Shown: positions 21,796-33,804, counted from the first letter of the stretch. The stretch is 64,000 nt of DNA from Histoplasma ohiense (GCA_017607445.1 JAEVHH010000004.1:5208001-5272000); one strand, 5' to 3'. Program-made: numbers and translations. Notes: generated by a model from the letters alone, not told the origin.

Positions 21796-23986
21796 TCACT
21801 TTTTAACTTGGTAGTAATCCGGTGCATACTCGAGTAGCCAAGACTTCTCGATTTTGGTAATATCTCGAATAAATGCCTTGTTCCCTGTCTGCAGGATTTC
21901 ATGAAAGATTACCCAGTCTGCTTTGCGGTTCTACATTATGATGCATATCATCAGTTATCACGAAGTACGGAAATGACAATATATATATGAACAAGAATAA
22001 GGGACGAAAAGCAAGGGGCAAATTGCCACTTACAAACATCAACGAGCTGGGGTGGGCATGCAGTGTGATGTCACCACTGATGGGCTTAAAACTGCCATCT
22101 GGCTGCATCTTTGCCGCATGTGCGAAATATCCGGTTGTAAGACAGCGCTGGATTTGCTCTGATGGCGCGGGGCTAGATGAAGAGAGGCTTTCATCAACCT
22201 GAATGCCAAATCGTTCAAGGTACCGTTTGAGCTGTGCACGAATGCTAACAGCCTTTGACATAGATTTGTAGTTTAGACAATTATCCCGGCACCACTTGGA
22301 GTCCTTCTTTCCCTTGGTAACAAATGCTTGGTAAACATTTAAGTAGGTTAAGTGGTCTCCTTCATCCACAGCAAATTTTCTGCGGGTGCTCTCAAATACC
22401 TTCTTTTCGTCAGCCTTCTCGAACCAGACCGTCCCTTGCAGACTCGTCATCGCAGCAATTGACAGAATCTCACTCAGACACTTAAAAGACGGCGCACCAA
22501 GCAGAACCTTGGCCATCATAGGCTCCACTGCAAGTTCAGCCATTTGGATTCCGAGCGGGCGTGCAAGTTTCGCATAGTCGTCGACAGCTCCGAGGGAATA
22601 CAGTAATTCAAAACCACGAACAACGAGCTCAGACGGAGGGGGAGTAAGAAAGTCAAAGCGAACGATGTTGTCAATGCCCAGCGCTTTGAGCTGCAGAATC
22701 ACAGGTGCAATGTTGGAGCGTTGGATTTCCGGAACCGTGACATCTGGAAGTGATTGGTAAGACGTCTCAGTGTAAAGACGGAAGCATTTTCCTGGTTTGG
22801 TCCGTCCTGCACGTCCAGCTCGTTGAATTGCAGATGCCTTGGAGATAGGGGTTGGGGTCAATGTCTCTATTCCAGTATTTGGATCGTATGCGCGGAGTTT
22901 TGCAAATCCGCAATCGATGACATACACAACTCCATCAATGGTGACGGAAGCCTCGGCAATATTGGTGGATACAATGACTTTGCGAGTCTTCTCAGGGGCG
23001 GGCTCAAAGACGTAAAGTTGCTGTTCAGTAGTGAGTCCAGCATAAAGGGGCAATGGAAGCAGGTCTGGAGCATTGCCATGTAACGAGTCTGCACGTTCCG
23101 AGATTTGCTGGACTACAGTGTCGATTTCCTCTCTTCCCGTGAGGAACACCAATATGTCCCCGTCAGGTTCACTGGTATGGATATCAAATACAGTTTTGAT
23201 CGCTCTTTCCACATAATCTTCGGCTGGTGTCTCAAGAAATAAGCAGTCCACAGGATACATCCTCCCTTCTAAGGTGATAATTCTGCCGATAGAGCCACCC
23301 AGCTTATCCTCGCTTTCAGGGTTGAATTCATCCCCAGCAAAAAAATGCAAAAATTCTTCTGCCTGTAACGTAGCGCTGCTAATCACGATACGTAATTCAG
23401 GTCGCCGTTTTCTAATTTTCTTGAGCACACCGAGCAAGATATCGGTGCTTATGGAACGTTCATGGGCCTCGTCGACCATAATAACAGAATACCGGGAGAG
23501 CAAAGGGTCAACCAAAGCTTCTCGTAACAACAAACCGTCGGTCAGGAACTTGATCCGTGTTAATGAGGAAGTCACATCCTCAAAACGTATCGAATAGCCT
23601 ACATCTTCCCCCACTTTACATCGCATCTCCTCTGCTACCCTTGTTGCGACTGTGGTCGCAGCCACCCGCCGAGGCTGGAATGGCACACTTTAGCTAACTG
23701 AGCATCCAGCAAAAAGAAAGAGATTTATAGAAGAATAGAAGTAGTCCAAAACAAAACCTACCTGAGTGACAGCAATGATCTTCCCATCAGAACACCATCC
23801 TGCCTGGTCGAGGAATTGGGGCAACTGGGTAGTCTTGCCGCTCCCTGTTTGACCCACAACAATAGTCACAGGATAGGTTTCTATCAGGTACAGAAGAGAT
23901 TGCCGGTGGCGTGCAATTGGTAGCAGCGCTGCAGGCTTATACAGCGACGGGATGAACGTAGCTGAGAGACCCAAGTCTGATGCCAT
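21796..23986 (-). CDS. DHX35: DEAH-box RNA helicase, DHX35-like
   Basis: Three exons: 23986-23762, 23674-22034 and 21930-21796 (666 residues). Motif I GQTGSGKT is at residues 45-52, DEAH at about 143-146, motif III SSAT, then TNIAEASVTIDGVVYVIDCGF and QRAGRAGRTKPGKC. The HA2 and OB-fold regions follow (SKWCRDNCLNYKSM, ADWVIFHEILQTGNKAFIRD, SWLLEYAPDYYQ). The tail and spacing match DHX35 rather than Prp2/Prp16/Prp22/Prp43. Human DHX35 is found in the C-complex spliceosome; its exact step is unclear. The start is uncertain: ATG 23986 is chosen as the first in-frame ATG of the exon, but the FWKPG-like motif usual at the N-terminus is missing, so one more upstream exon near 24.0-24.1 kb is possible. 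Confidence 0.88.
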
Positions 23987-24528
23987 TGAGAAAGCAGTTG
24001 GATGTCCAACTGATCTCAACTCAAAAAGGCAGCCAGAATATATCCGTATGATCCATATTTCAGTGGCCAGACCGCGGTAGAACCATTCTATCCCACCAAG
24101 GCTGGAGATATTTACTCGGCCATTGCAGAGTTAGCCACTCCTCAATGTTCGTGTGTACATTTTACTAGATCAAGACCAAGGCAAAGATTCCACGCGGCGC
24201 TTACCTCAGCCATGGGTATTAATAGTTTCTCCGGACCCCGATGGCGTGGCTGAGGCTCGAGGCTTGGTGCGTGACGTATTAGGAATGGCGTCAGCTGTGG
24301 CCATGATCATGACGCTATTCCGGATCAGACTAGCTTATCTCAGCTTCCAAGGTTGAGCCCGAAACGCAGATAAGTTAGATAAACAGGAAGCGCAACCCGA
24401 CTCAGCTGCCTTGTCTTGCGATTCATATGTCCCTGAGAGTGACCAGTTGTCTTCGTCCCATATCCGCACTCCACTAGATATTTGATCGCAATATCTGCAA
24501 CCTTATCGTTAAACAAAATACCGTCGCC
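23987..24528. promoter_or_regulatory. Divergent upstream region DHX35/CUE5
   Basis: About 540 bases between divergent starts. Part may encode an unrecognised first exon of the helicase. Confidence 0.45.
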
Positions 24529-26144
24529 ATGGCTGACGGAGAAAAAGTCGTAGGTGCTTGCCATGTCTAACCCCACACTCCCTCTATCCAACTGATTTTT
24601 GACCATAGAATACACCACTGAAGGCCTTAGCTTCCCAGAGCAATCCCCCAGAGTCTCCAACTACAGCTAGGCCTCTGGACTTTGACGATGAATCGCAGGA
24701 GTCTGGTGTGACCCCAATACAGCCAACTTCAGCGCCCAAAGCATCCTCACAATTGACACCAGGCGGCAACGATGGGGCCCCACCAAAACCACCCCGACCA
24801 CTCAGCCCCATGCAGCAAGCAGAGAGCACTTTAAAAGAAGCGTTTCCCAGTATCGATGCCAGCGTTATAAAAGCTGTTTTGGTGGCTAGTGATGGGAATG
24901 TTGAGAGATCATTCCATGCGCTGCTCGGTATGGAAGCCTAGCCAGCACAGATAGGGGTTAAACAGTATCTCATGTTTCTCTTACTATAGGCATGTCGGAC
25001 CCTGATGCGCAAGTGGATCTGCCGCCTACTATGCCCCCGCGGCCACCCCGGAAGGATTCCCCCACTCAACGACAACTCGAAGCCGATGAAATGTATGCGC
25101 GTCAGCTTGCGGAGCATTACAGCGGAGTGGGCCAACGTCATAGAGCCCCGGAATCTTCGTGGGACCATGAACCTCATTTGCCGAGACAACGCAGGGAGAC
25201 TGGATTAAAACCCAATGAACTCCATGATGACAGAGAGCATAACTTTTTTGATGGTACTGTTGTACTTTCTAAATTTCTTCATTTATCCGGTCTAAGTCAG
25301 TCCATCATACTAACAAAGACGCGTTACCGCACCAGATGATCTACCGATAATTAAGGAGAACATTCGCAAGGGATTCCTAGAGACGCAGACAAAAGTAAAC
25401 GCTTGGGTTCAAAATTTCAAGAAGAAGCTTGAGGGAGATGACGAGGAGGACGAATATGGAAATCCACCTCCCCATCCAGCACAGGGATATGCCCAAGGAT
25501 ACGGCGACACTCAGACCTATCGCGCAAGGCGGAGCGGTGAGGCCAGGCGAAGTGGTGACCGCGAACGGTACGATGCCGACCCTCAGGTCTTAGGTGACGA
25601 CTTCTCTGCATTAGAGCTGAGAGATGCTGAAGGTATAGGCCTTTCCTTCCAAGATTCATCTGCAAACCAACATTCTACGCAAGTTATCCTCTAATCTGAA
25701 GATTATTTATACTTACATATCACAGCCCATCCACCACGCTCATCGCGACCCCTCGCAAACCCCGATCTCTTTAAGCCCAACTCACCATCACCTGACCGTC
25801 GACAAGTCTCTTTCCAAGAGGGACCTCCTGAGGAAATACACGATTCTTATGGCCCCGGCTCTGCATCTGATAGAAGCAAGCAGCCGTCATCATCCACTGG
25901 CGGTAGCAATAAGTCCAGCAAATGGCAACCACTCTCTACAGTCGAACCTTCACCAGTTGTAGACAACGATCCATTCAGCCTTGGTGACAGCGACGACGAG
26001 AAGGAGGTTAGGAACAACAATAAAGATCTTAAGCCCGACGAGGCTGAGAGGGTGAGGAAGGCTACTGCAGAAGCTATGGCGGGGGATATTGGGACTGATT
26101 CTCCAAAGGCTGGCAACAAGAATAAGCCCGCTGGGGGAACTTAG
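24529..26144 (+). CDS. CUE5: CUE-domain ubiquitin-binding protein, Cue5-like
   Basis: Five exons: 24529-24549, 24609-24927, 24990-25253, 25336-25632 and 25726-26144 (439 residues). The CUE domain lies at about residues 73-115 (AESTLKEAFPSIDASVIKAV, NVERSFHALLGMSDP); it bears an FP motif and a terminal di-leucine, the ubiquitin contacts of the fold. Downstream is a conserved ADEMYARQLAEHYSG helix, a DLPIIKENIRKGFLETQTKV segment and a long Pro/Ser-rich acidic tail. Yeast Cue5 links ubiquitinated cargo to Atg8 in selective autophagy of aggregates. I did not identify a definite Atg8-interacting motif. The first exon codes only MADGEKV. All joins restore frame. Confidence 0.88.
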
Positions 26145-27285
26145 ACAGGGCGGGGCTCCAAATTACTTTGTTTTTATTTTTATAGTTTGTCATCCTTCTT
26201 GACTTTTGCTGTATACTCCTTCTTCATTTCGTTTCGCCTCATACTTTTACTGTATCCTGGGTAAACCAGTACCTCCTACCTTTGATCTTCTTTCTCAAAT
26301 TGCAGGCTCGCACAACATGTGCGCGGAGAGCGCTTACTTATGTCACCCGAGCATTTTAAAGCGACTTTTTACCCCTTTATCTGTTATGATTGCTCCCTTA
26401 CCTTTTGTGAATTTTTTTCAATGCGAGACGGCGGGAGGGGTGCCCATTTTGATTTTGTAATTGATGTCTAACTACTCCTTTTCGATTGACTATATCGCCA
26501 AAGTATCCTTCTCCCCTCCCCCCTCTCCCCACCTCCTGGGTTGTCCTCTTCGGTTTCCACATTTCTGACAACAAGTGCATGCTCTGGCTACCCGGCCCTG
26601 GCGGCATGGTAATCCATTTTGTCATCGTTTTCCCCCCTCTGCGATGTATAGTACCGTGATGTACAGTACATACCGAATATAATCAATCACATCCATCCAG
26701 ATGGTCTCCGAAAGTTGCCCTGGCTATCCCCCCCGGTTTTCAAGCAACCAGAAGAATCTCAGAATGCAAGGAATACAAAGCAGATGGCGCTACTACTAAC
26801 TCAAGCGGAGGGTTTTTTAAAAAAAAAACAGCACTTTGGGGAGGAGGAGGAGGAGGAAAGGGCCTTATATAATATAAACCGTCCTCCCACAGCACCAATA
26901 CACATATGCATGCATACAACGCGCGGGATACCCACTTTGAATCCAGGGACGATTATCTTCGCAGGAGCAAAACATCGCATATAGAACCAAGCCAAAATCA
27001 GAGGGGAGAAACGGAGAGAGGGAAAAAAAAAAAAAAAAAAAAAAACCTTCCCCCTTTCCGTCCTTCCACAAAAAGGAGGGGGGGTTATGGGAACAGGCAA
27101 TATCAAATCACCACGGAACACCCTCTCTCTCTCTCTCCCTCCCTCTCCATTCTTTGCCATCATTCGGAGCAACGATAAATCACACATACGTCCATCCAGA
27201 GGAACCAGGGAGAATAGCGTAGTTCAGGTAAGGAGGGGGTGGTGTAAAACGCATTACAACATTGCTATTCATGCATTCCTCTTCC
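26145..27285. other. Convergent 3' spacer CUE5/MZT1
   Basis: 1.1 kb of non-coding sequence with an A run at about 27023-27045 and CT-repeats near 27122-27150. Frames here are low-complexity only. Confidence 0.55.
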
Positions 27286-27957
27286 TTACTCCACTGCAGC
27301 AGAGGCGGCGTCTGCTGCAGCACTCGATGTCGTCGTTGTAATTGCAGTCGCGGCCTCTCTGCGCAATTCTTTAATGACGGCCTGCAGAGGTATCGGGTTA
27401 TTATATCATATTATGGAGAAAGGTTGGATATGGGATTTTTCTTTTTTGCTTTTTTGTTTTTTTTTTTTTTTCAACGCCAACTATAAAGAGGAGCTGAAGC
27501 GCATGAAAGATAGCTGAGGTGAAGGGAGGGGAGGTTGGGACAAAAATAGAATAAAACCATCAACACAGAGCAGGTATATATATATACGTACAGCCAGAGC
27601 TTCAGGATTCACGCCGTTCTCGATTAGGGAGACGCAGAGGGATAGCTCCGTTCGGTCGAGGTGGGTATTCTGGAGGGACACGGTGAGCAAGAGAAATAGA
27701 AAACACAAAGTCATATGGAAGGGGATTTTTTTTTTTTTTTGCTTGATTATTTGGGACCTGATACATATGTATTTCCTCATTTTACTTTCTAAAAGCAGAT
27801 CCATACATGTATGAGCGTTTTGGGGGGGGGAGCTCATGGAACATACCAGGATTGTGGATATTTCATGAAGGATATCAACAACTTCGCGCGCGGCTTGTCG
27901 TTTGTCGTCCTGTTGTTGTTGCTGCTGCTGGTGCTGGTGTGGAGGCGGGACGGGCAT
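27286..27957 (-). CDS. MZT1: Mitotic-spindle organizing protein 1 (MOZART1/Mzt1)
   Basis: A small gene in three exons: 27957-27847, 27669-27592 and 27381-27286 (94 residues). The joined protein aligns with human MZT1 as I recall it: REVVDILHEISTIL, then NTHLDRTELSLCVSLIENGV, then NPEALA|AVIKELRRE. It has a Gln-rich N-terminal insert (HQHQQQQQQQ) and an Ala/Ser-rich tail. Mzt1 is a core partner of the gamma-tubulin complex: it binds GCP N-termini and is needed to recruit and activate microtubule nucleation at spindle pole bodies. All exons are short and every junction is phase 0, so gene finders easily miss it. A T run sits in intron 1. Confidence 0.93.
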
Positions 27958-28312
27958 GGCTTCGTTGGCGTCTTCTCCAGTTTCTTTCTTTCTCTTCTCT
28001 TTGCTCTCAAATATAATTATTCCCCTACGTACTAGTACCGGGGAGGGGTTTCGGCGACGAGGTTTTGGATCAGTAAAGTTAGTAATGGGATGTTTTTGGC
28101 CTAAGAATACTAACTAGTATTTAGCGCGTTTTTGCTCCACATGGAAAAATAAAAAAAGCCCGAGATCTGGACCTTGGCTTCGACCCAACTTGGCTGCGGA
28201 AGCTTCCATCCTTCCCAACCCAGGGACGACCAGAGCTTCCGGATACTTATCCTGGCATGTCACCCGGGCCCGACCTTGCCCAGGTACAGGAGCCGGTATA
28301 TCCCCAAAAACC
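27958..28312. promoter_or_regulatory. Divergent upstream region MZT1/GNAT gene
   Basis: 355 bases between divergent starts. The plus frame is open through 28190-28312 but has no ATG, so I treat it as leader. Confidence 0.45.
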
Positions 28313-28927
28313 ATGTCCCGCGCCCTAACAATCCACGACCTCGACTCGATCTCCCACAAGCACCTCGCCCTCGAAACCCTCGCCCAAATCACGCGCATCG
28401 AACGCAAAACCTTCCCCGCCTCCGAGGCCTTCGATTTCTCCGACCAGTCGCTCTGGCGCCGCAAACCTAACACGCACGTTCTGTATGCGACGGTCGCAGG
28501 TGATGCAGATATAGCTGCATCTACCTCTACGTCTACGTCTACGGCTTTTTCCACCATCGCAAAGGGACCCAAGAGCAGATCGTCAACCGCCACAGCCCCA
28601 TCCGCAGCCGCAGCCACGGTCATAGCCTACGCCCTCTACGTCCGCCAAAGGGGCACCGCGCTCCTGCACAAGCTGTGCGTCGCAGAGCCCTTCCGCGGTC
28701 AGGGCGTTGGCAGACAGTTGCTGACGCATGTGATTGGGCAGCAGCGGAGCCAGCGGAGCGGAAGGGGCTGTCTGGCTGTGCAGCTGTGGGTGGATGAGAA
28801 GAGGGAGGCGGCGCGGCGGCTGTACGGGAGCTGTGGGTTTGTGGAGGTGGAGGTTGTGGAGGATTATTATGGGCCCGGGAGGAAGGGTTTGAGGATGGTG
28901 TTGGGGTTGGAGGGGGATGGTGGATGA
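28313..28927 (+). CDS. GNAT-family N-acetyltransferase
   Basis: Single exon, 204 residues from ATG 28313 (MSRALTIHDLDSI). GNAT features: an N-terminal ITRIERKTFPASEAF helix; a central VIAYALYVRQRGTALLHKL strand; the acetyl-CoA loop RGQGVGRQLL (R/Q-x-x-G-x-G); and RRLYGSCGFVEVEVVEDYY...GLRMVL near the end, which resembles the RimI/Naa-type C-terminal motif with the YY pair. It probably transfers an acetyl group from acetyl-CoA to an amine of a protein or small molecule; the substrate cannot be read from the sequence. A Ser/Thr/Ala-rich insert lies between residues 60 and 100. GC-rich coding sequence, no intron. Confidence 0.8.
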   Translation: MSRALTIHDLDSISHKHLALETLAQITRIERKTFPASEAFDFSDQSLWRRKPNTHVLYATVAGDADIAASTSTSTSTAFSTIAKGPKSRSSTATAPSAAAATVIAYALYVRQRGTALLHKLCVAEPFRGQGVGRQLLTHVIGQQRSQRSGRGCLAVQLWVDEKREAARRLYGSCGFVEVEVVEDYYGPGRKGLRMVLGLEGDGG

Positions 28928-29399
28928 TAGGGGGGAGGGGGAAGGGGGAAGGGGGAAGGAAGATATATTATTCTGCAGCAAGAGCTGAGATCTCTAGGAA
29001 TATTCTATATCCTATCTCCTATCTATGAAGCCATCACTTCGCATCATGTATGTATGTATGTACTCACTGTTCGCAACCAGGGGGTCTTATGATTTGGCGT
29101 GGATGCGCAACGGATGTCTAGCCCATAAACTCATGTGTATGGCCAAGAGACAGCAAGGCGCGGGAGAGTGGAGATTGCTCCGAAGAGCTGACAAGAAAAG
29201 GGGATTATTTTGACTGGCAATCTCAATGCAAGGTGAGCTGAGGATAGATAGTAAGCAACTAAAGAATGAAATAATGATCTTCTTTGGGGGGTGGGGGGGG
29301 GAGGAATGACATTTGCTTTATATACCCCTGTGTTTCCGGGCCCATCTGACCATGACGGCCGGCTTCATTTCATTCAAGTAGAGTTAATATGGAGAATTG

Positions 29400-29402
29400 A
29401 AA

Positions 29403-29433
<31 letters not shown>

Positions 29434-29441
29434 CACACACC
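29400..29441. repeat. Poly-A followed by (CA)n
   Basis: About 20 A residues run directly into about ten CA units. Confidence 0.9.
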
Positions 29442-30214
29442 AGCTTATATTATTTTGGCATACAATTATCCAGGCCCTTTGCATCAATGATTCGGATTCT
29501 TAGTCTTAGTCTTGATATGGCTTACACACTGGGTTGGTTTCTGAGATATCACGACGGCCATCTGGAAGGGTTTTTGGGCATGGTATAAATTGGGCATTTA
29601 CACATTGATGCCTATGGAATTTTGTTGATCCCTTTTGATGAAAAGACGGCAAAGCTATCAAAGCTGCTGGTTAATCTCAATACACACATATTGGGTAACT
29701 ATTGAACTTCCCCGCATAACGCATAAATTTCGTGCATGTTCAGGGACTTCTTGTCCCACGCCGCCAATAACTCTTGCCAGGGCCCGCCCATGTGAATAAC
29801 CAACTTACCCTTGGGCATACTGCCTGGTCTGTCATTGATTGCGAACACGTTGGATATTTCACGCCCGGTGTATGTATGTATGTATGTATGTCAGGTTATT
29901 AATAGTAGCAGGTTTCATTTTGACTTTTCGCCGCAACCGGGTTTAAAGTCATTCTGCAGCGTCCGTTAGCGTCCACTGTGTGGGAGGCGAACTTGTTTGT
30001 TTCCCCTTGGTTCCCGGAGAGACAAAGACATACCCCATCGGTCGATGAGAGGGTGGCAGTCTAGGTATGTAATGTACATGTACCTTAATAGCGATACGCA
30101 GTAGATGGCATGGGATGGACGTGCGGCTGGCTGGCTGGTTGGAGGAGGGGTTTGACTGCCGAACAGGAGTCAACATACAAGTAGATATCCATAGAGAGTA
30201 TCCATACATATTTC

Positions 30215-30216
<2 letters not shown>

Positions 30217-30298
<82 letters not shown>
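30217..30298. repeat. (GA)26(GT)15 compound microsatellite
   Basis: An uninterrupted GA tract (30217-30268) switches to a GT tract (30269-30298) without a spacer. The first half is a purine mirror repeat, the second alternating purine-pyrimidine. Confidence 0.95.
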
Positions 30299-30301
<3 letters not shown>

Positions 30302-30610
30302 CGTGTATTCCCGCCGTTAGTTATTTATATGCTGAATCATAAGGTCCATTGCCGGGACCTCACCAGATGGCGGGAGTCCCTGGAACATCCACTGGCAGCA
30401 GCCGGAGAGGCGTGGAGAGAGAGGAGTGGAGAGGGTGGAGAGGAGTGGAGATGGGCAAGATAAAGATCCACGATATATATGGCTATCTCCATAGCTCCTG
30501 TGACTCGCTCATCTTTAAATACTCCTCAGATCAGGAGCTTGCCAGTGCTTGTAATCTGTACAGTACATTCTTATTTGCCAGATAGATACCTGTCCTAAAT
30601 ATCTCTGATG

Positions 30611-30637
30611 CCAGCCCAGCCCAGCCCAGCCCAGCCC
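30611..30637. repeat. CCAGC pentanucleotide repeat
   Basis: Five to six tandem copies of CCAGC. Confidence 0.9.
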
Positions 30638-30696
30638 ACCGCGACCAGGGACCACTCTCATTTAACTATCAGCATCAACAACAACATCAACCATCA

Positions 30697-30744
30697 ACCA
30701 CTACAGTAACCATTACAGTAACCACTACAGTAACAACTACAGTA
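30697..30744. repeat. Four tandem 12-base units upstream of the PP2C gene
   Basis: Four adjoining copies of ACCACTACAGTA, with one change in copies 2 and 4 (30697, 30709, 30721, 30733). They lie about 520 bases before the ATG. Confidence 0.85.
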
Positions 30745-31260
30745 AATAACAACAACGCCAACTAACTCCCTGCTGCTGCTGCTGCTGCAACTCCATATCT
30801 CTCGTCTATTGCTCCCCCGGTTTATTCCCCGAGCTGTCTGCTGCTTGCTAGTCTGCTCCGTGCAGCGCTGGCGCTGAAAAAACTCTTCACTGCGTCTAAA
30901 ACTGCTTCCGCCTGTGTCTTTTCCCCTCCACGCCTCCATTCGCCCCCTCTGCGCTTTCTTCTCTGTCTGCTCTCTCCGCGCTCGCCGGATCTCTGGATCT
31001 CTGTTCCCTGAAGCAATATCCTCCCCTCGTCAAGTTCCCGGTAAACTCTACCACCTCCTCTACCCTCATCCCACCAGGTGTCCTGCCAAAACTTCCGCTC
31101 TCTCGTGCCTCCCACACCCCCCCTCCCACCGAACAACCGAAAATTCTCCCTCTACGTACGCTTCCATTCTCCTGTTCGACCGCATATACCCTCCTAGCGA
31201 CTACTATTCTTCCCTCGTAATACGACACACCCTTTTTTTTTTTTTTTTTCCCCTGCAATC

Positions 31261-31522
31261 ATGGGACAGACTTTATCACAGCCGGTGGTATCGAAAGTGA
31301 GTGTGCCCCGCTTTGCTGCTTTGCTTTTATTTTTGCTTTTCTTGCTTGTTGAAAACAGCATCCCCATCCCCCGCGCTTGAGGCCCTGGGAATGATTCCCC
31401 CCTTATCCATTGCCTTGCGATAAGCTGCATGGACCCACCGTGCTTGCTGGCTGATGGATGGTTTCGCGTGTCCTGGGAGAGTGGGCTGACCGTGGGGGAG
31501 GAGGGCTGGACTCTCTCACTCA

Positions 31523-31559
<37 letters not shown>

Positions 31560-33620
31560 TCTCTCTCTCTCTTCCGTTTGTTTCTTCTTCTTCTTCTTTT
31601 TATCTTTTCTCTTTTCTCTTTTCCTCTTCCTTTATTTTTCCTTTTTTTTTTTTGAGAATCCTGACTGGTATCAATAAAGACAATTATTTTCTTGTGTGAT
31701 GTTGTGGTTCTTGCTAACGTGACGCGATATTTCTCCTTCGTGCTTGTCGGATACAGAAATCAGATGAAGGCCAGGATGAACGTGTACTCTACGGAGTGTC
31801 TGCGATGCAGGGATGGAGAGTAGGTATGGAGGATGCACACGCCGTCGTCCTCGACCTGCAATCCCAACACCTAGACAAGGCTCACCATCCTACCGACCCT
31901 GATAAGCGTTTATCTTTTTTTGGCGTCTACGACGGCCACGGCGGTGATAGGGTCGCCCTGTTTGCGGGAGAAAATGTCCACCGCATCATTACTCAACAAG
32001 CCGCTTTTGCAGAAGGGGATATTGAGCAGGCTATGAAGGATGGCTTTTTGGCGACTGATAGGGCCATTCTGGAAGGTTGGCCGCGCCCATCATCCATATA
32101 CGTTCCTTCAATCAGCTTACTGTGTTTTCACTTTGTCCCGTCCTCCCTCCCTTCGTTCGACACTAATTGAACCCCTTTTCCAGATCCAAAATACGAGGAA
32201 GAATTTTCAGGTTGCACAGCGTCTGTTGCGGTCATTTCAAAGGATAAGATCATAGTGGTATGTTCTCTGCTCTGGGAGTGTGCATTAGAGATGTCACTTC
32301 GGTGAGTTTCGCGTGTGCTAATTGCATCCGAACAGGCGAATGCTGGAGACTCAAGATCCGTACTGGGAGTCAAGGGAAGGGCGAAACCTCTATCTTTCGA
32401 TCACAAGCCACAAAATGAGGGTTCGTGACTCAATCTTCCCTTCTTAACGCAGCAGCGCTTTATTATAAGTCCCCAATGGATCATTCCGGTTTTCTTACAA
32501 TGAATGTGAACAGGTGAAAAAGCTCGAATAAGTGCTGCTGGCGGCTTCGTTGATTACGGCAGAGTCAATGGTAACCTCGCGCTCTCCCGTGCGCTGGGTG
32601 ATTTTGAATTTAAGAAGAGCGCGGATCTCACGCCGGAACAGCAGATCGTCACCGCTTATCCTGATGTAACTACACATGAGATTGCAGAAGATGATGAGTT
32701 CCTTGTGATTGCTTGCGATGGTATGTTTCAATTCTCCGGGAGAAAGAAAGAAGAAAGAAAAAACCCTTTTTTATGTTTCCTAACGTGCTATTGACAGGCA
32801 TCTGGGATTGCCAGACCTCACAGGAGGTTATTGAGTTTGTTAGACGGGGTATTGCTGCGAAGCAGGAGTTACATCGGATTTGTGAAAATATGATGGATAA
32901 TTGCTTGGCTTCTACTACCGAAGGCGGGGGTGTGGGCTGCGATAATATGACGATGATCATCGTTGGGCTGCTCCAGGGTAAGACTAAGGAGGAGTGGTAC
33001 AAGTGCATTGCAGACCGAGTTGCAAGTGGCGACGGCCCTTGCGCCCCACCTGAATATGGTATGTTTTACCTGGTATATTGGTTCCCACCCTCCCAGGAAT
33101 ATCGTCAAACTAACCAAGGAATATTCCCAACCCTCCAGCTGAATTCCGAGGTCCTGGCACCCGCCGCCGTCAACTTGCGGAAGCCCGACGCGCCTTTGAA
33201 TCCGACATGGACCCGCAATTCGGTAGCGGTAGTTCAGGTAGAGTCATCCTGTTAGGTAATGGCCGCCAATTGCTAACCCACTTCAACAACGTTGATTATG
33301 ATTCCTCCGATGACGAGGATTGTTATAATATGTTCGATAATGACGAGGAGGAGGAGGAGGAGGAGGATGAGGATGAGGATGACGATCTTGAGAGCCAGGT
33401 GCGTAAAGGCGATGCGAAATCCGCTGCAGATGATACCGTCAAAGATGGGCCGGGAGGAAGCCCGAAATCCCAACGACAGCAACAACAGCAACAGCAACAA
33501 TTGAATCGCCAAGGTACCCCTAACACGCAGTCGGAGTCACCTGCTGTAATCTCTGCATCCCCATCCTCGACGACCCCCAATGATGTTTTGCCTGGCAGGG
33601 AGAAACCGTCTACGTCATGA
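31261..33620 (+). CDS. PTC2: PP2C protein phosphatase, Ptc2/Ptc3-like
   Basis: Seven exons: 31261-31296, 31757-32075, 32184-32257, 32336-32420, 32514-32720, 32798-33058 and 33139-33620 (487 residues). The N-terminus MGQTLSQPVVSK matches fungal Ptc2/3 and could be myristoylated. PP2C motifs in order: YGVSAMQGWRVGMEDAH, FFGVYDGHGGD with the metal-binding DGH, ANAGDSRSVLG, NLALSRALGDFEFK, EFLVIACDGIWD and VGCDNMTMIIVGLL. All metal-coordinating Asp positions I can identify are present. The tail after residue 330 holds an acidic Glu/Asp run, a poly-Gln stretch and Ser/Pro-rich sequence, longer than in yeast. Ptc2/3 dephosphorylate Hog1 MAPK and Rad53 in yeast; the target here is inferred. The first intron is long (460 bases) and carries a CA repeat and T runs. 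Confidence 0.92.
31524..31557. repeat. (CA)n microsatellite in PP2C intron 1
   Basis: About 16 CA units followed by CT- and T-rich DNA inside the first intron. Confidence 0.9.
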
Positions 33621-33771
33621 TTTAGTTTTTTTTTTTTTTTCTTTTCTCCTTCTAACCCATTTGTTCCTAAATCTAACTAGCTACCTCCTTCCATTATTTT
33701 GAACCTTTTTTTTTCCCTTTCTAAATTTCTCAATATCTTTGCCGTGTCTTCTTTTGTTTTCTTTCTTTCTT

Positions 33772-33804
<33 letters not shown>

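Larger units (their letters stand above)
28928..31260. other. 2.3 kb spacer with simple repeats, upstream of the PP2C gene
   Basis: No gene seen. It holds several microsatellites listed separately, GTAT repeats (29046-29060, 29873-29892), G-rich runs (28930-28960, 29286-29302), and near its end the pyrimidine-rich leader of the phosphatase gene with a T run at about 31232-31249. Confidence 0.6.

Noticed and set aside
27807..28117. Plus-strand frames opposite MZT1 exon 1
   Set aside because: They are reverse readings of the Gln-codon run and of the pyrimidine-rich leader.
33273..33580. Leu/Ile- and Ser-rich frames opposite the PP2C tail
   Set aside because: They are shadows of the acidic and poly-Gln coding repeats.
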